Below, one piece after another: positions 48,053 to 55,492 of a DNA stretch of 64,000 nt. The first letter of the stretch is position 1. Each line of letters opens with the position of its first letter. This stretch comes from CAIWHR01 sp963823215. GTDB lineage: Bacteria; Pseudomonadota; Gammaproteobacteria; Burkholderiales; Casimicrobiaceae. A program made the position numbers and the translations under genes. The DNA is taken from the NCBI GenBank assembly GCA_963823215.1, contig CAWGKT010000017.1, forward strand, positions 1-64,000, in the 5' to 3' direction. Under the pieces are notes generated by a model. That model did no database searches. It saw only the letters and a list, made by a program, of their open reading frames with translations, and was not told the origin of the DNA.

Positions 48053-48142
48053 GCCCAACGTGCAAGGTGAGCGGCCCGCGGCAACGGCGCATGCAAAGTA
48101 GAAGCCACGTGCCCGAGGGTCCACTCGACCGCCTGGTTGGGC
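48053..48142 (-). other. attC recombination site 2
   Basis: On the minus strand the R'' box GCCCAAC (48142-48136) opens GCCCAACCAGGCGGTCGAGT. The R' box GTTGGGC (48059-48053) closes CACCTTGCACGTTGGGC. It shares the internal GGCTTCTACTT with attC3. It begins 10 bp after the hicA stop, the normal placement of an attC behind a cassette gene. Confidence 0.82.
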
Positions 48143-48151
48143 GTCCCAGCG

Positions 48152-48364
48152 CTACAAGTCCAAAGGCGTGAGACCCGTGTGCTTCGCAATTCGCGCAAGC
48201 ATCTTTGGCCCGATTTCTTCGCCATCATGAAAGGCGAACACAAAATCGGGCCATCCATCGCGGCTCAGAGTTCGGTGCGACCCGGATTGACGCTTAAGCC
48301 GCCACCCCAGGGCGAGCAATGCCGAAAATACGCGACGCGCCTTGGTCGAAGGCCATTGGCTCAC
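48152..48364 (-). CDS. hicA: HicA-type toxin (mRNA interferase)
   Basis: 70 aa. VFSALLALGWRLKRQSGSHR carries the dsRBD-like fold and the conserved Gly-Ser-His with the catalytic histidine, followed by PDFVFAFHDGEEIGPKMLAR. This is the HicA layout. HicA cleaves mRNA when not neutralised by HicB. GTG start 48364 overlaps the hicB stop by 4 bp (GTGA). The order hicB-hicA is the reverse of E. coli but common elsewhere. It is followed at once by attC2. Confidence 0.87.
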   Translation of the reverse strand: MSQWPSTKARRVFSALLALGWRLKRQSGSHRTLSRDGWPDFVFAFHDGEEIGPKMLARIAKHTGLTPLDL

Positions 48365-48567
48365 GCCGCTGCCACAGAGATGGAAATTGACTGCGGCCCG
48401 CTTTCACCATGTTCCATGCGTTCGGCAAGAACGCGCAGCGCCAGAATTTCAGCACGCGCCATTGCCTCGTCACGGGTCGACCCGTACGCGAGCACGCCAG
48501 GCAACTGCGGCACTTCGGCGAGCCAACGACCATCGACTTCGCGTTCGCACTCGATATCAAATTTCAC
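48361..48567 (-). CDS. hicB: HicB-type antitoxin
   Basis: 68 aa. MKFDIECEREVDGRWLAEVP with QLPGVLAYGSTRDEAMARAE is the HicB partial RNase-H-like fold that binds HicA. No C-terminal DNA-binding domain is present, so it belongs to the short antitoxin type. It lies between attC3 (R' box at 48619) and hicA, and the pair forms one gene cassette. Stabilisation of cassette arrays is a known role of such pairs. Confidence 0.87.
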   Translation of the reverse strand: MKFDIECEREVDGRWLAEVPQLPGVLAYGSTRDEAMARAEILALRVLAERMEHGESGPQSISISVAAA

Positions 48568-48618
48568 TGTCAGCGCTCCGAGATCAATGCATTATTGTAC
48601 GCTGCGGCGATAGGTGAC

Positions 48619-48709
48619 GCCCAACGAGAAAGGTAACCTGCGCGCCGTGCCGGGGCTCGCCAAGTAGAAGCCATGGAATCGGCGCGTCCGGTTGACCGTG
48701 AGGTTGGGC
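48619..48709 (-). other. attC recombination site 3
   Basis: On the minus strand R'' GCCCAAC (48709-48703) opens GCCCAACCTCACGGTCAACC. R' GTTGGGC (48625-48619) closes GTTACCTTTCTCGTTGGGC. The interior has GGCTTCTACTTGG as in attC2. A second copy of the R'' half exists at 48754-48760, because the flanking 51 bp are duplicated. The left boundary could therefore be either copy. Confidence 0.8.
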
Positions 48710-48795
48710 ATCAAGTCCAGAGGGTTGTAGACGTTGGAACCCACGACCGTGAGGTTGGGCATCAAGTCCAGAGGGTTGTGGATGTTGGAACCCAC
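48694..48795. repeat. 51-bp tandem duplication covering the attC3 R'' end
   Basis: Two adjacent 51-bp copies (48694-48744 and 48745-48795) differ at only two positions. Each begins GACCGTGAGGTTGGGCATCA and ends TTGGAACCCAC, and each contains a full R''-type GTTGGGC on the plus strand. It lies directly after the DUF6429 stop. Confidence 0.9.
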
Positions 48796-48798
48796 GAG

Positions 48799-49026
48799 TT
48801 ATTCCTTTGCGAAGAGTTTGCCGAAGCAATGCTCCGCCTTGCGGAGGCCTTCGTCAGTGAAGACCACCGATTTTTGCTTTCCCACTGGGTCTTCGATGAG
48901 GCCCTTTTGATGTAAGCGCGCCAAAGCCTCCCAATCGATGCCCTTCCACACGCGTACACGATCGTGGAGTGTCAGGTAGAGGATTGCAAGGACTGCGTCG
49001 TCGACCTTCTCGGTGTCGATGTCCAT
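48799..49026 (-). CDS. DUF6429 family protein, cassette-encoded
   Basis: 75 aa: MDIDTEKVDDAVLAILYLTL, then GIDWEALARLHQKGLIEDPV and KSVVFTDEGLRKAEHCFGKL. This matches a family of small proteins (DUF6429 by recall) that has a winged-helix look and unknown function. ATG 49026 is preceded by GGAGG five bases upstream. An earlier ATG at 49050 would begin right after the R' box of the half site at 49051. It is the first gene of the array in transcription order. Confidence 0.7.
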   Translation of the reverse strand: MDIDTEKVDDAVLAILYLTLHDRVRVWKGIDWEALARLHQKGLIEDPVGKQKSVVFTDEGLRKAEHCFGKLFAKE

Positions 49027-49050
49027 CACTGCCTCCGCGACCTCGGTCAT

Positions 49051-49057
49051 GCCCAAC
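49051..49057 (-). other. Isolated R' box (attC or attI half-site)
   Basis: GTTGGGC on the minus strand is preceded by ATACTTCTC, matching the CTCGTTGGGC end of attC1 and attC3. No partner R'' box is seen within 130 bp, so this is either a truncated attC at the array edge or a former attI-like site. Confidence 0.5.
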
Positions 49058-49188
49058 GAGAAGTATCCCGCAAACCTGCCGGGTCGGAAGGAATCACATC
49101 GGCCAAAATTGCCGGCGGATCTCGGCCAAACGACCGATGTGGCGCTTTTGGAAAATCCCGGAGAATCACAGCTCTGGTGTGGGATTAA

Positions 49189-49209
49189 GGGGCCGAAAAG
49201 CCCCTTTTT
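49189..49209 (+). terminator. Hairpin with T-run at the edge of the cassette array
   Basis: GGGGC (49189-49193) and GCCCC (49200-49204) pair, followed by five T on the plus strand. A second pairing GCCGAAAA/TTTTCGGC overlaps it. No plus-strand gene precedes it in the 285 bp between the DUF6429 gene and the DUF362 gene, so it may be left from a gene lost at the array boundary. Confidence 0.5.
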
Positions 49210-49311
49210 CGGCGTCAGCTCCGCAAGTGGCTTTCGGTCACGTGCGGGCCGCGGGAATCGACGCCCCTGTGGCAGACCGTCGACGACGAGCAGGCTGGGA
49301 CAACCACCGGC

Positions 49312-50325
49312 TCAGGCTGCCGGCGCACCACCCAGAACTCCCCTGATCTTCTTCGCAAAGGCAGCGCTCTCCCGATCGCCCGTCACCAGTTCGATCTGAC
49401 CTGGTCCGGTGACCCCGAGCCCCAACTGCACCGCGCGCGCGATCTGTTCCTGTTCGAAGATGGCACCGCGGCTGACCTCGGGCGTAGTCCCGAAATGGCG
49501 CAGCAAGGCCACGCCCACGGCATCCACCGCGACGCGATCGGTCGCCGCCAGCACCACGCCGGCATCGACCCGCTGGCCGTGGTCGGGTCCGCCGCTCACG
49601 AACGCTTCCACGCCGTCGAGCACGATCAATTCGGGACGATACGCCGCATTGATCTCGGCAATCATCTGGCGCTGGTGGGGCGAGGAGTGCAGCTCGCGCA
49701 TGAAATCGTGGGCATTGCCGGGAATGCTCTTCGCCGCCAGGCCCACGGAGTTCTTCAGCGACAAGGTGAAATGGCCGCCGTAGCGATGGGTCTTGAGGCA
49801 GCACGTCTGGACGATGCCGCCCGCGTTGCGCACCATCCGCGGCAGCGCGAAGCCGTGTTGCCAATGGCTGTCAGGCGGCTTGATCAGCTCCCAGTCGTCC
49901 GCGCGCAACTCATCAAGGACAACGACCTTCGCGTCGAACTGTTGCGCGATCCCGAAGACCCGCTTCCGCTCCATCACCTCGCGGGTATTGCCCATGCCGC
50001 TGCGATCGCCGATCGTCAACGGGCCGGCGCCCATGGCCTTGAGCGTCTTCAGCAGCGCGCGCAGCGTATCTTCATGCGTTGAGCCGGGCGCCTTGTCGGC
50101 GCTGTTGAAGTTCGGCTTGACGAAAAGATCCCTGCCGTCGAAGCGCCCGATCGCCAGGAGGTCGATCGCGCGGACCACGCCCGCCGAGCGATCCATCGTC
50201 TTCACGAAGGCCACGCGCGCCGTGGGTGCTGCAACTTTCTGCGGCTCCATGCCCGCCGCCAACGAGGGGGCCATGATGGCGCCCGAAAGACCTGTTGCAT
50301 TACGAATGAATTCTCTGCGATTCAT
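49312..50325 (-). CDS. DUF362 domain-containing protein, Tat-exported
   Basis: 337 aa. The N-terminus MNRREFIRNATGLSGAIMAP has a twin-arginine motif (RREFIR). The body has VFVKPNFNS-like LFVKPNFNSADKAPGSTHED, IGDRSGMGNTREVMERK, CCLKTHRYGGHFTLSLKNSVG and DGVEAFVSGGPDHGQ. These are the conserved stretches of DUF362, a family linked to iron-sulfur or uncharacterised redox proteins. No 4Fe-4S ferredoxin motif is present here. The biochemical function is unknown. Confidence 0.82.
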   Translation of the reverse strand: MNRREFIRNATGLSGAIMAPSLAAGMEPQKVAAPTARVAFVKTMDRSAGVVRAIDLLAIGRFDGRDLFVKPNFNSADKAPGSTHEDTLRALLKTLKAMGAGPLTIGDRSGMGNTREVMERKRVFGIAQQFDAKVVVLDELRADDWELIKPPDSHWQHGFALPRMVRNAGGIVQTCCLKTHRYGGHFTLSLKNSVGLAAKSIPGNAHDFMRELHSSPHQRQMIAEINAAYRPELIVLDGVEAFVSGGPDHGQRVDAGVVLAATDRVAVDAVGVALLRHFGTTPEVSRGAIFEQEQIARAVQLGLGVTGPGQIELVTGDRESAAFAKKIRGVLGGAPAA

Positions 50326-50459
50326 CGTATGCCTCCGACCGACGCTGCGTTCAGGAGCGCGGTCCGATCATGATAGCTGCGAACTGTCAGCCGTGACCAC
50401 GCCTGCCTGCGCTTGTCCCGGTCAGCGCCATCCCGCCGGCACCCGTCGTGGGATGCCTC

Positions 50460-50774
50460 TCACCCGCCGGCACGCGCTTTCACGTCTGCGGCGAAGTCCT
50501 CGTACCGTCGCAGCGGTGTCACGTTCACCTGGACGTGCTGGCCGTGCAGCTTCATGATGGGCAGGTCCAGCAGGATCCGATCCAGCGTGTCCGGCCCATC
50601 CACGTTCACGACGCCCACGACGCGGCGCTCGCCCACGCATTTCCACAGATCCACCACGACCCCGGCCTGCTTGGCACCGATCGCGGCTTCCGCTTCCTGA
50701 GCCCAGACGACGAAGAGATCCTTCTGGCTCATGGTCGCCGGGTACTCCACACGAAAATCCAGCAGATAAAGCAT
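50460..50774 (-). CDS. Muconolactone delta-isomerase-like (ferredoxin-fold) protein
   Basis: 104 aa. MLYLLDFRVEYPATMSQKDL and AAIGAKQAGVVVDLWKCVGE, then VGVVNVDGPDTLDRILLDLP and LHGQHVQVNVTPLRRY match the muconolactone isomerase family (PF02426). Such proteins form compact multimers. The catechol ortho-cleavage genes usually found with true muconolactone isomerases are absent, so the role is probably different. The gene stands alone between DUF362 and thpR. Confidence 0.75.
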   Translation of the reverse strand: MLYLLDFRVEYPATMSQKDLFVVWAQEAEAAIGAKQAGVVVDLWKCVGERRVVGVVNVDGPDTLDRILLDLPIMKLHGQHVQVNVTPLRRYEDFAADVKARAGG

Positions 50775-50857
50775 CTCATCCTCCCGGGTTCCCTGGCCGG
50801 CGCGACAAGCCCGGGACCGGACCCGCCGCAGGGCCGACAGTACATTCTAATGCGGCG

Positions 50858-51448
50858 CTAGGACGTTGTGCCGCCAGCTGCATGCGAGCCGAGACGCCAG
50901 GCGCCAAGTTCGCGGTATCGGGGCCCGCTCGGCGAGCGCTCGGACGCGATCAGGGTGATCTGCTCGACGCGCCAAGCGATTGACACGATGGTGCCCGAAG
51001 CGGTGGGGCGCCGGCAGTGCCGCGCCAGCGTCACATGCGGGTGGAAGGCCCGGCGTTCGGTTGGGAACCCCTCCTTGACCAATGCGCTGCTCAGCATCTG
51101 CACCAGCCGCTCGAGCTCCCCTGGCCGTGCGGAGGCGCCCGCCCACGCTATGCCTCCATCGCCGAATGCGCCAACCCGATCGAGCGTCAGCGTGAACGGC
51201 GGCACCGCCGAGGCGACGGCGGGACCGATCGCATGGAGGGCGGCGATGCGCGCCGCCGCGATGTCGCCGAGGAACGCGAGCGTGAGATGCAGGTTCCCGG
51301 CCGGCCCGGCGCGACCCCCGGCTTGCGCGGCGGTGTCGCGGGCAAGCGTCGACAGCGCGTCGCGTGCGCCGACGTCCGGCCAAAGCGCGAAGAAGACGCG
51401 CAGCGGCGGCACGTTGCGCGGGCCCGGTTCGGGCAACGTCGGCGACAT
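50858..51448 (-). CDS. thpR: RNA 2',3'-cyclic phosphodiesterase (2H family)
   Basis: 196 aa. The two catalytic HxT motifs are HLTLAFLG (about residue 54) and HPHVTLAR (about residue 137). RVFFALWPD near the start is also typical of ThpR/LigT. The enzyme opens 2',3'-cyclic phosphates on RNA. An upstream ATG gives a proline-rich leader; PPLRVFFALWP is where the fold begins. No operon partner is evident. Confidence 0.9.
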   Translation of the reverse strand: MSPTLPEPGPRNVPPLRVFFALWPDVGARDALSTLARDTAAQAGGRAGPAGNLHLTLAFLGDIAAARIAALHAIGPAVASAVPPFTLTLDRVGAFGDGGIAWAGASARPGELERLVQMLSSALVKEGFPTERRAFHPHVTLARHCRRPTASGTIVSIAWRVEQITLIASERSPSGPRYRELGAWRLGSHAAGGTTS

Positions 51449-51482
51449 TGCGTCGGTGGGCGGCCGTCGGCGGTCAGCGGCG

Positions 51483-51523
51483 AAAAAGAGGCCGCGCCAC
51501 CCTGGCGGATGGCACGGCCTTTT
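51483..51523 (-). terminator. Intrinsic terminator of aceA
   Basis: An 11-bp stem (AGGCCGCGCCA at 51489-51499 with TGGCACGGCCT at 51510-51520, one G-T pair) is followed on the minus strand by CTCTTTTT. It starts 21 bp past the aceA stop. A short T run on the other side lets it act weakly in the opposite direction. Confidence 0.8.
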
Positions 51524-51543
51524 CGCTTGCGCGCTGCGCGGGA

Positions 51544-52845
51544 CTACTCGTTGGCAGCCTTCTTGTTGTCGAAGAACTGCTCATCCTCGGTCGAGTGGGA
51601 CAGCGCCGTCGTCGACGATTGGCTGCCCTGCACGGTCGTCGTGACCGCGTCGAAGTAGCCGGTGCCGACCTCGCGCTGGTGCCGCACCGCGGTAAAGCCC
51701 TTGTCGGCGGCCGCGAACTCGGCCTCCTGCATCTCGACGAACGCGCTCATGTTGTTGCGCGCGTAGCCGTGGGCGAGGTTGAACATCGAGTAGTTGAGGC
51801 TGTGGAAGCCCGCGAGCGTGATGAACTGGAACTTGTACCCCATCGCGCCCAGCTCGCGCTGGAAGCGCGCGATCGTGGCATCGTCGAGGTTTTTCTTCCA
51901 GTTGAACGACGGCGAGCAGTTGTACGCGAGCATCTTGCCGGGAAACTTTGCCTGGATTGCCTCGGCGAACTGCTTCGCGAACGCGAGATCGGGTTTGCCC
52001 GTCTCGCACCAGATCAGGTCGGCATACGCGGCGTAGGCGAGCCCGCGCGACACCGCCTGGTCGAGACCCGCGCGCGTCTTGTAGAACCCCTCGACGGTGC
52101 GCTCGCCGGTGCAGAACGGCTTGTCGGTGTCGTCGATGTCGGAGGTCACGAGGTCCGCCGCCTCGGCGTCGGTGCGCGCGAGGACGATCGTCGGCACGCC
52201 CATGCAGTCGGCGGCGAGCCGCGCCGCGATCAGCTTCTCGACGGCCTCGCGCGTCGGGACGAGCACCTTGCCGCCCATGTGGCCGCACTTCTTCACCGAC
52301 GCCAGCTGGTCCTCGAAATGGACACCCGCCGCGCCCGCGTCGATCATCGCCTTCATCAGCTCGAAGGCATTGAGCACGCCGCCGAATCCGGCCTCGGCAT
52401 CCGCGACGACGGGCGCGAAGAAGTCGATGTCGCCCTTGCCTTCCATGTGCTGGATCTGGTCGGCGCGCATCAGCGCGTTGTTGATCCGGCGCACGACCAG
52501 CGGCACCGAGTTGACCGGATAGAGCGACTGGTCCGGATACATCTCGCCGGCGATGTTGGCGTCGGCGGCGACCTGCCAGCCTGAAAGGTAGATGGCCTTC
52601 AGGCCCGCCTTCACCTGCTGCAGCGCCTGGTTGCCGGTCATCGCGCCCAGCGTGTTCACAAACGGCTCGTCGTGCATCAGCTTCCACAGCTTCTCGGCGC
52701 CGCGGCGCGCGAGCGTGTGCTCGATATGCACCGACCCGCGCAGGCGCACGACGTCTTCCGCCGTGTAGCCGCGCTTGATGCCTTTCCAGCGGGGGTTTTC
52801 TGCCCAGTCCTTCTTGAGTCTTGCCGCTTCCAGATCGTAGCTCAT
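51544..52845 (-). CDS. aceA: Isocitrate lyase
   Basis: Cleaves isocitrate to glyoxylate and succinate in the glyoxylate shunt. 433 aa, complete. The catalytic signature KKCGHMGGK is at residues 185-193 (Cys187). Other family stretches are AMTGNQALQQVKAGLKAIYL, GWQVAADANIAGEMYPDQSL, and YNCSPSFNWKK. ATG 52845 has GGGAG at good distance. A TTG two codons earlier is less likely. A terminator follows. The presence of aceA implies growth on acetate or fatty acids. Malate synthase is not in the window. Confidence 0.97.
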   Translation of the reverse strand: MSYDLEAARLKKDWAENPRWKGIKRGYTAEDVVRLRGSVHIEHTLARRGAEKLWKLMHDEPFVNTLGAMTGNQALQQVKAGLKAIYLSGWQVAADANIAGEMYPDQSLYPVNSVPLVVRRINNALMRADQIQHMEGKGDIDFFAPVVADAEAGFGGVLNAFELMKAMIDAGAAGVHFEDQLASVKKCGHMGGKVLVPTREAVEKLIAARLAADCMGVPTIVLARTDAEAADLVTSDIDDTDKPFCTGERTVEGFYKTRAGLDQAVSRGLAYAAYADLIWCETGKPDLAFAKQFAEAIQAKFPGKMLAYNCSPSFNWKKNLDDATIARFQRELGAMGYKFQFITLAGFHSLNYSMFNLAHGYARNNMSAFVEMQEAEFAAADKGFTAVRHQREVGTGYFDAVTTTVQGSQSSTTALSHSTEDEQFFDNKKAANE

Positions 52846-53474
52846 CGACAACTCCCATCGTCTGCGTCATGGCCAATCCGCGGCTTCCCGTGCGGGACAG
52901 CCCGGAACCTTGGTCAGCGATCCCCGCGGCGCAACTGCAGTTCGCGCCGCGGCTACCGCAACGTGAAGCGGATGGCGAGCCCAGCCGCCAGGCGCTTCAC
53001 TGCACGGACCGTCGAGGATCGCTCGGCCGATCGGGCGGGCATGGATGGGGTTGAGACACCAAGCCCTTCATGCAGCCGAGACCAAGGTTGGTCGTCGACT
53101 GCTCGTGACATGCCCACAAATTAGCAAAGTCCGGCCGGTCTGACAAGTGATCTTCTGCATTGCAATATAAAAATGTTACTTTAAATCATATGCTTAAAAA
53201 TAGGTTCCACTGGATGGAATTTACATTCCTGTTTTTGTCGCGGAATCTGCTGCATCGCGGGAGCAGGTAGCCGAAAAGGCAGCGTCTGAAATTAGCCTTG
53301 GGGTCTCATCATCATGAAAACATTGAATATTTTTCGTGACTTGGCGCGGCCACCCAGGCCGTGATTCGCAAGCGCTTCGGAAAACATTTCCATTTCCCAG
53401 CGCTCCGCTTCCCCGCGGCCGTCGGTCCGCACAGAGGCGCAGACCAGGGCCGGCGATGCTTGCCAGCCCGTGTG
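52846..53474. other. Intergenic region with AT-rich patch upstream of aceA
   Basis: No gene is supported in these 629 bp. At 53155-53250 the composition turns strongly AT-rich (GCAATATAAAAATGTTACTT and neighbours), unlike the GC-rich surroundings. This is about 310-400 bp before the aceA start, so it may hold promoter or regulator sites. No specific box could be assigned. Confidence 0.4.
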
Positions 53475-54929
53475 TCACGCGAGATGAACGCTATCGCCGC
53501 GCTGCGGCACCTCGACGGACGGCCAGTGCAGGCGCTCGCGCATAAGCTCGGCAAAGCCAACGGCAGTCGCGCGCTCGCCGTGAACGACGAACGCGCGTGC
53601 CGGAGGCGCATGGAACGCCGACAGCCACGCGATAAGCGCCGCCTGATCGCCGTGCGCGGAGAGCCCTCCGATCGTGTGCACCGACGCGCGCACGGGGACG
53701 TCTTCGCGAAAGAGACGCACGCGCGTGGCGCCGTCGACGATCTCCCGCCCCAGCGTTCCGGCCGCCTGAAATCCGGTGAAGACGATCGCGCATTCCTCGC
53801 GCGGCAGGTTGTGGCGCAGGTGATGCCGAATGCGCCCTCCTTCGCACATGCCGGATGCCGCCACGATGACCGCGCCGCGCGTCACGCTGTTGATGGCCAT
53901 CGAATCCTGCGGCGTCTCGGTGAAGCGGACGCGAACCTTGTCCTTGTTGCGCGCGATCCACCCGGCGAGGTCGCGGCTTTCGCGATCCAGGATCGCGGCA
54001 TACTTGGCCGTGATCTCGGTCGCGCGCGTGGCGAGCGGCGAATCGACGAAGATGTTCAGTGCGGGCGCCCGGCCCTGCCGCACGAGGTCGGCCAGCACGT
54101 GCAGCACTTCCTGCGTCCGGCCGACGGCGAACGCGGGAATGATCACATTGCCACGGGGAAGCGTGCCCGCCAGCACTTGCGCGAACTCGTCGTACGTCGT
54201 CGCCAGCGCCTTGTGCAACCGGTTGCCGTAGGTGGACTCGACGATGACGGCGTCGGCATCGGCGATCGGCGTCGGATCGTCCATCACCGGCCGCCCGGGC
54301 TGGCCGAGATCGCCGGAGAAGACGAGCTTGCGCGCGCCCCCCTCGATGTCCACCCATACCTCGACGATCGACGAGCCGAGGATGTGCCCGGCGTCACGGA
54401 AGCGGAAGCGGATGGACGCCTTGGGCTCGAACAGACGGTCGTAGGCGACGGGCACCAGCAATGAAAGGCTCCGTTGCGCATCGGCCACGGTGTAGAGCGG
54501 CGCCGCGGCCGGATCGCCGCGAGGTCCACTGCGATTCGGGAACCGCGTCCCCCGGGCACGGTGGCGCGGCTCGACCTCATGCGCCCGCGCAAACTCCACT
54601 TCATGGATATGCGCGCTGTCCGGCAGCATCACGCCAAGGAGGTCGATCGTCGCCGGCGTTGCGTAGACGGGGCCGCCAAAGCCACGCGCGGCCAGCCGCG
54701 GCAACAAGCCCGAATGGTCGATGTGCGCATGCGTGATGACGACGAAGTCGAGGGCGCGGACATCGAAGTCCAGCGCCGCGGCGTTCTTGTCGTCGGCATC
54801 GCGGCCGCCCTGGAACATGCCGCATTCAACGAGGAACTGCGCGCGACCGGCAGCCACGCGATAGCACGATCCGGTGACCTCGCCGGCCGCGCCGAGGAAG
54901 GTGACTTCAATCCCGGTTCGCTGCTTCAT
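53475..54929 (-). CDS. MBL-fold / beta-CASP RNA-processing nuclease
   Basis: 484 aa. VTFLGAAGEVTGSCY opens the metallo-beta-lactamase domain. The zinc motif THAHIDHSG (HxHxDH) is near residue 66, followed by SGDLGQPGRPVM. VIVESTYGNRLH and VIIPAFAVGRTQEVLHVLAD mark the beta-CASP part, ASGMCEGGRIRHHL motif B, and the C-terminal IGGLSAHGDQAALIAWL the RMMBL region. The family (YSH1/CPSF73-like) cleaves RNA in other organisms. Length and motifs are complete. It stands alone, with no evident operon. Confidence 0.9.
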   Translation of the reverse strand: MKQRTGIEVTFLGAAGEVTGSCYRVAAGRAQFLVECGMFQGGRDADDKNAAALDFDVRALDFVVITHAHIDHSGLLPRLAARGFGGPVYATPATIDLLGVMLPDSAHIHEVEFARAHEVEPRHRARGTRFPNRSGPRGDPAAAPLYTVADAQRSLSLLVPVAYDRLFEPKASIRFRFRDAGHILGSSIVEVWVDIEGGARKLVFSGDLGQPGRPVMDDPTPIADADAVIVESTYGNRLHKALATTYDEFAQVLAGTLPRGNVIIPAFAVGRTQEVLHVLADLVRQGRAPALNIFVDSPLATRATEITAKYAAILDRESRDLAGWIARNKDKVRVRFTETPQDSMAINSVTRGAVIVAASGMCEGGRIRHHLRHNLPREECAIVFTGFQAAGTLGREIVDGATRVRLFREDVPVRASVHTIGGLSAHGDQAALIAWLSAFHAPPARAFVVHGERATAVGFAELMRERLHWPSVEVPQRGDSVHLA

Positions 54930-55167
54930 GCCGCCGAATGTAGCAGCTTCCAGCCGCGCCCGGCCGGGCACTTCCTTGATCCGCCGGACTTGACATAGAC
55001 GCCGGAGGATGCAAACGTCCCAAGTTGGCGCGCCGCGAGCTCAGTACCTGCGCAGCGCCGGCAATGGGGAGTCAACTGCGAAAGTCGAATACGCGCCGCC
55101 TGGCGGCGAAATCAACGGCGCGCGCGGCGACAAACGTCCGTCGCGCGACCGACACAAGGAGAGCATC

Positions 55168-55482
55168 GTGCGTTCCATTTCCATGATCGGCGCGGCCCTG
55201 GTCGCCGCGCTGGGTGCTGCCCACGCCGCGGGACAGGGCAGCGACCCCAACCTCGCACGGAGTCTGGCCGCCACCTGCGCCAACTGCCACGGCACGAACG
55301 GCGTGAGTGTGGGCGAGGTTGCCTCACTCGCCGGCAAGCCGAGGGACGAGCTCGTCCGCAAGATGCAGGACTACAAGAAGGGCACCGTGCCCGGAACGAT
55401 CATGCCGCAGCTGGCCAAGGGCTACACCGACGAGCAGATCGACCTCGTCGCCGGCTGGTTCGCGGCGCAGAAGGCAAAGTGA
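55168..55482 (+). CDS. fccA: Sulfide dehydrogenase cytochrome c subunit (FccA-like)
   Basis: 104 aa. A signal peptide (MIGAALVAALGAAHA) precedes the haem motif CANCH at residues 37-41. The methionine ligand is probably in GTIMPQLAKGY. It is a monohaem class I cytochrome c, the electron acceptor for FccB in sulfide oxidation. GTG 55168 has AAGGAGA five bases before it. It is followed 10 bp later by fccB. Confidence 0.87.
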   Translation: MRSISMIGAALVAALGAAHAAGQGSDPNLARSLAATCANCHGTNGVSVGEVASLAGKPRDELVRKMQDYKKGTVPGTIMPQLAKGYTDEQIDLVAGWFAAQKAK

Positions 55483-55492
55483 GGGGGCGGCC

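Noticed and set aside
46600..49311. Search for an integron integrase gene
   Set aside because: No tyrosine-recombinase sequence on either strand near the array.
50371..50396. AGCTGCGAACT segment resembling the inner arm of the 10331-10436 element
   Set aside because: Only about 12 bases agree and there is no inverted partner, so chance similarity is likely.
53221..53478. 85-codon minus-strand open frame upstream of aceA
   Set aside because: No ribosome-binding site or family resemblance, and it runs through the AT-rich intergenic patch.
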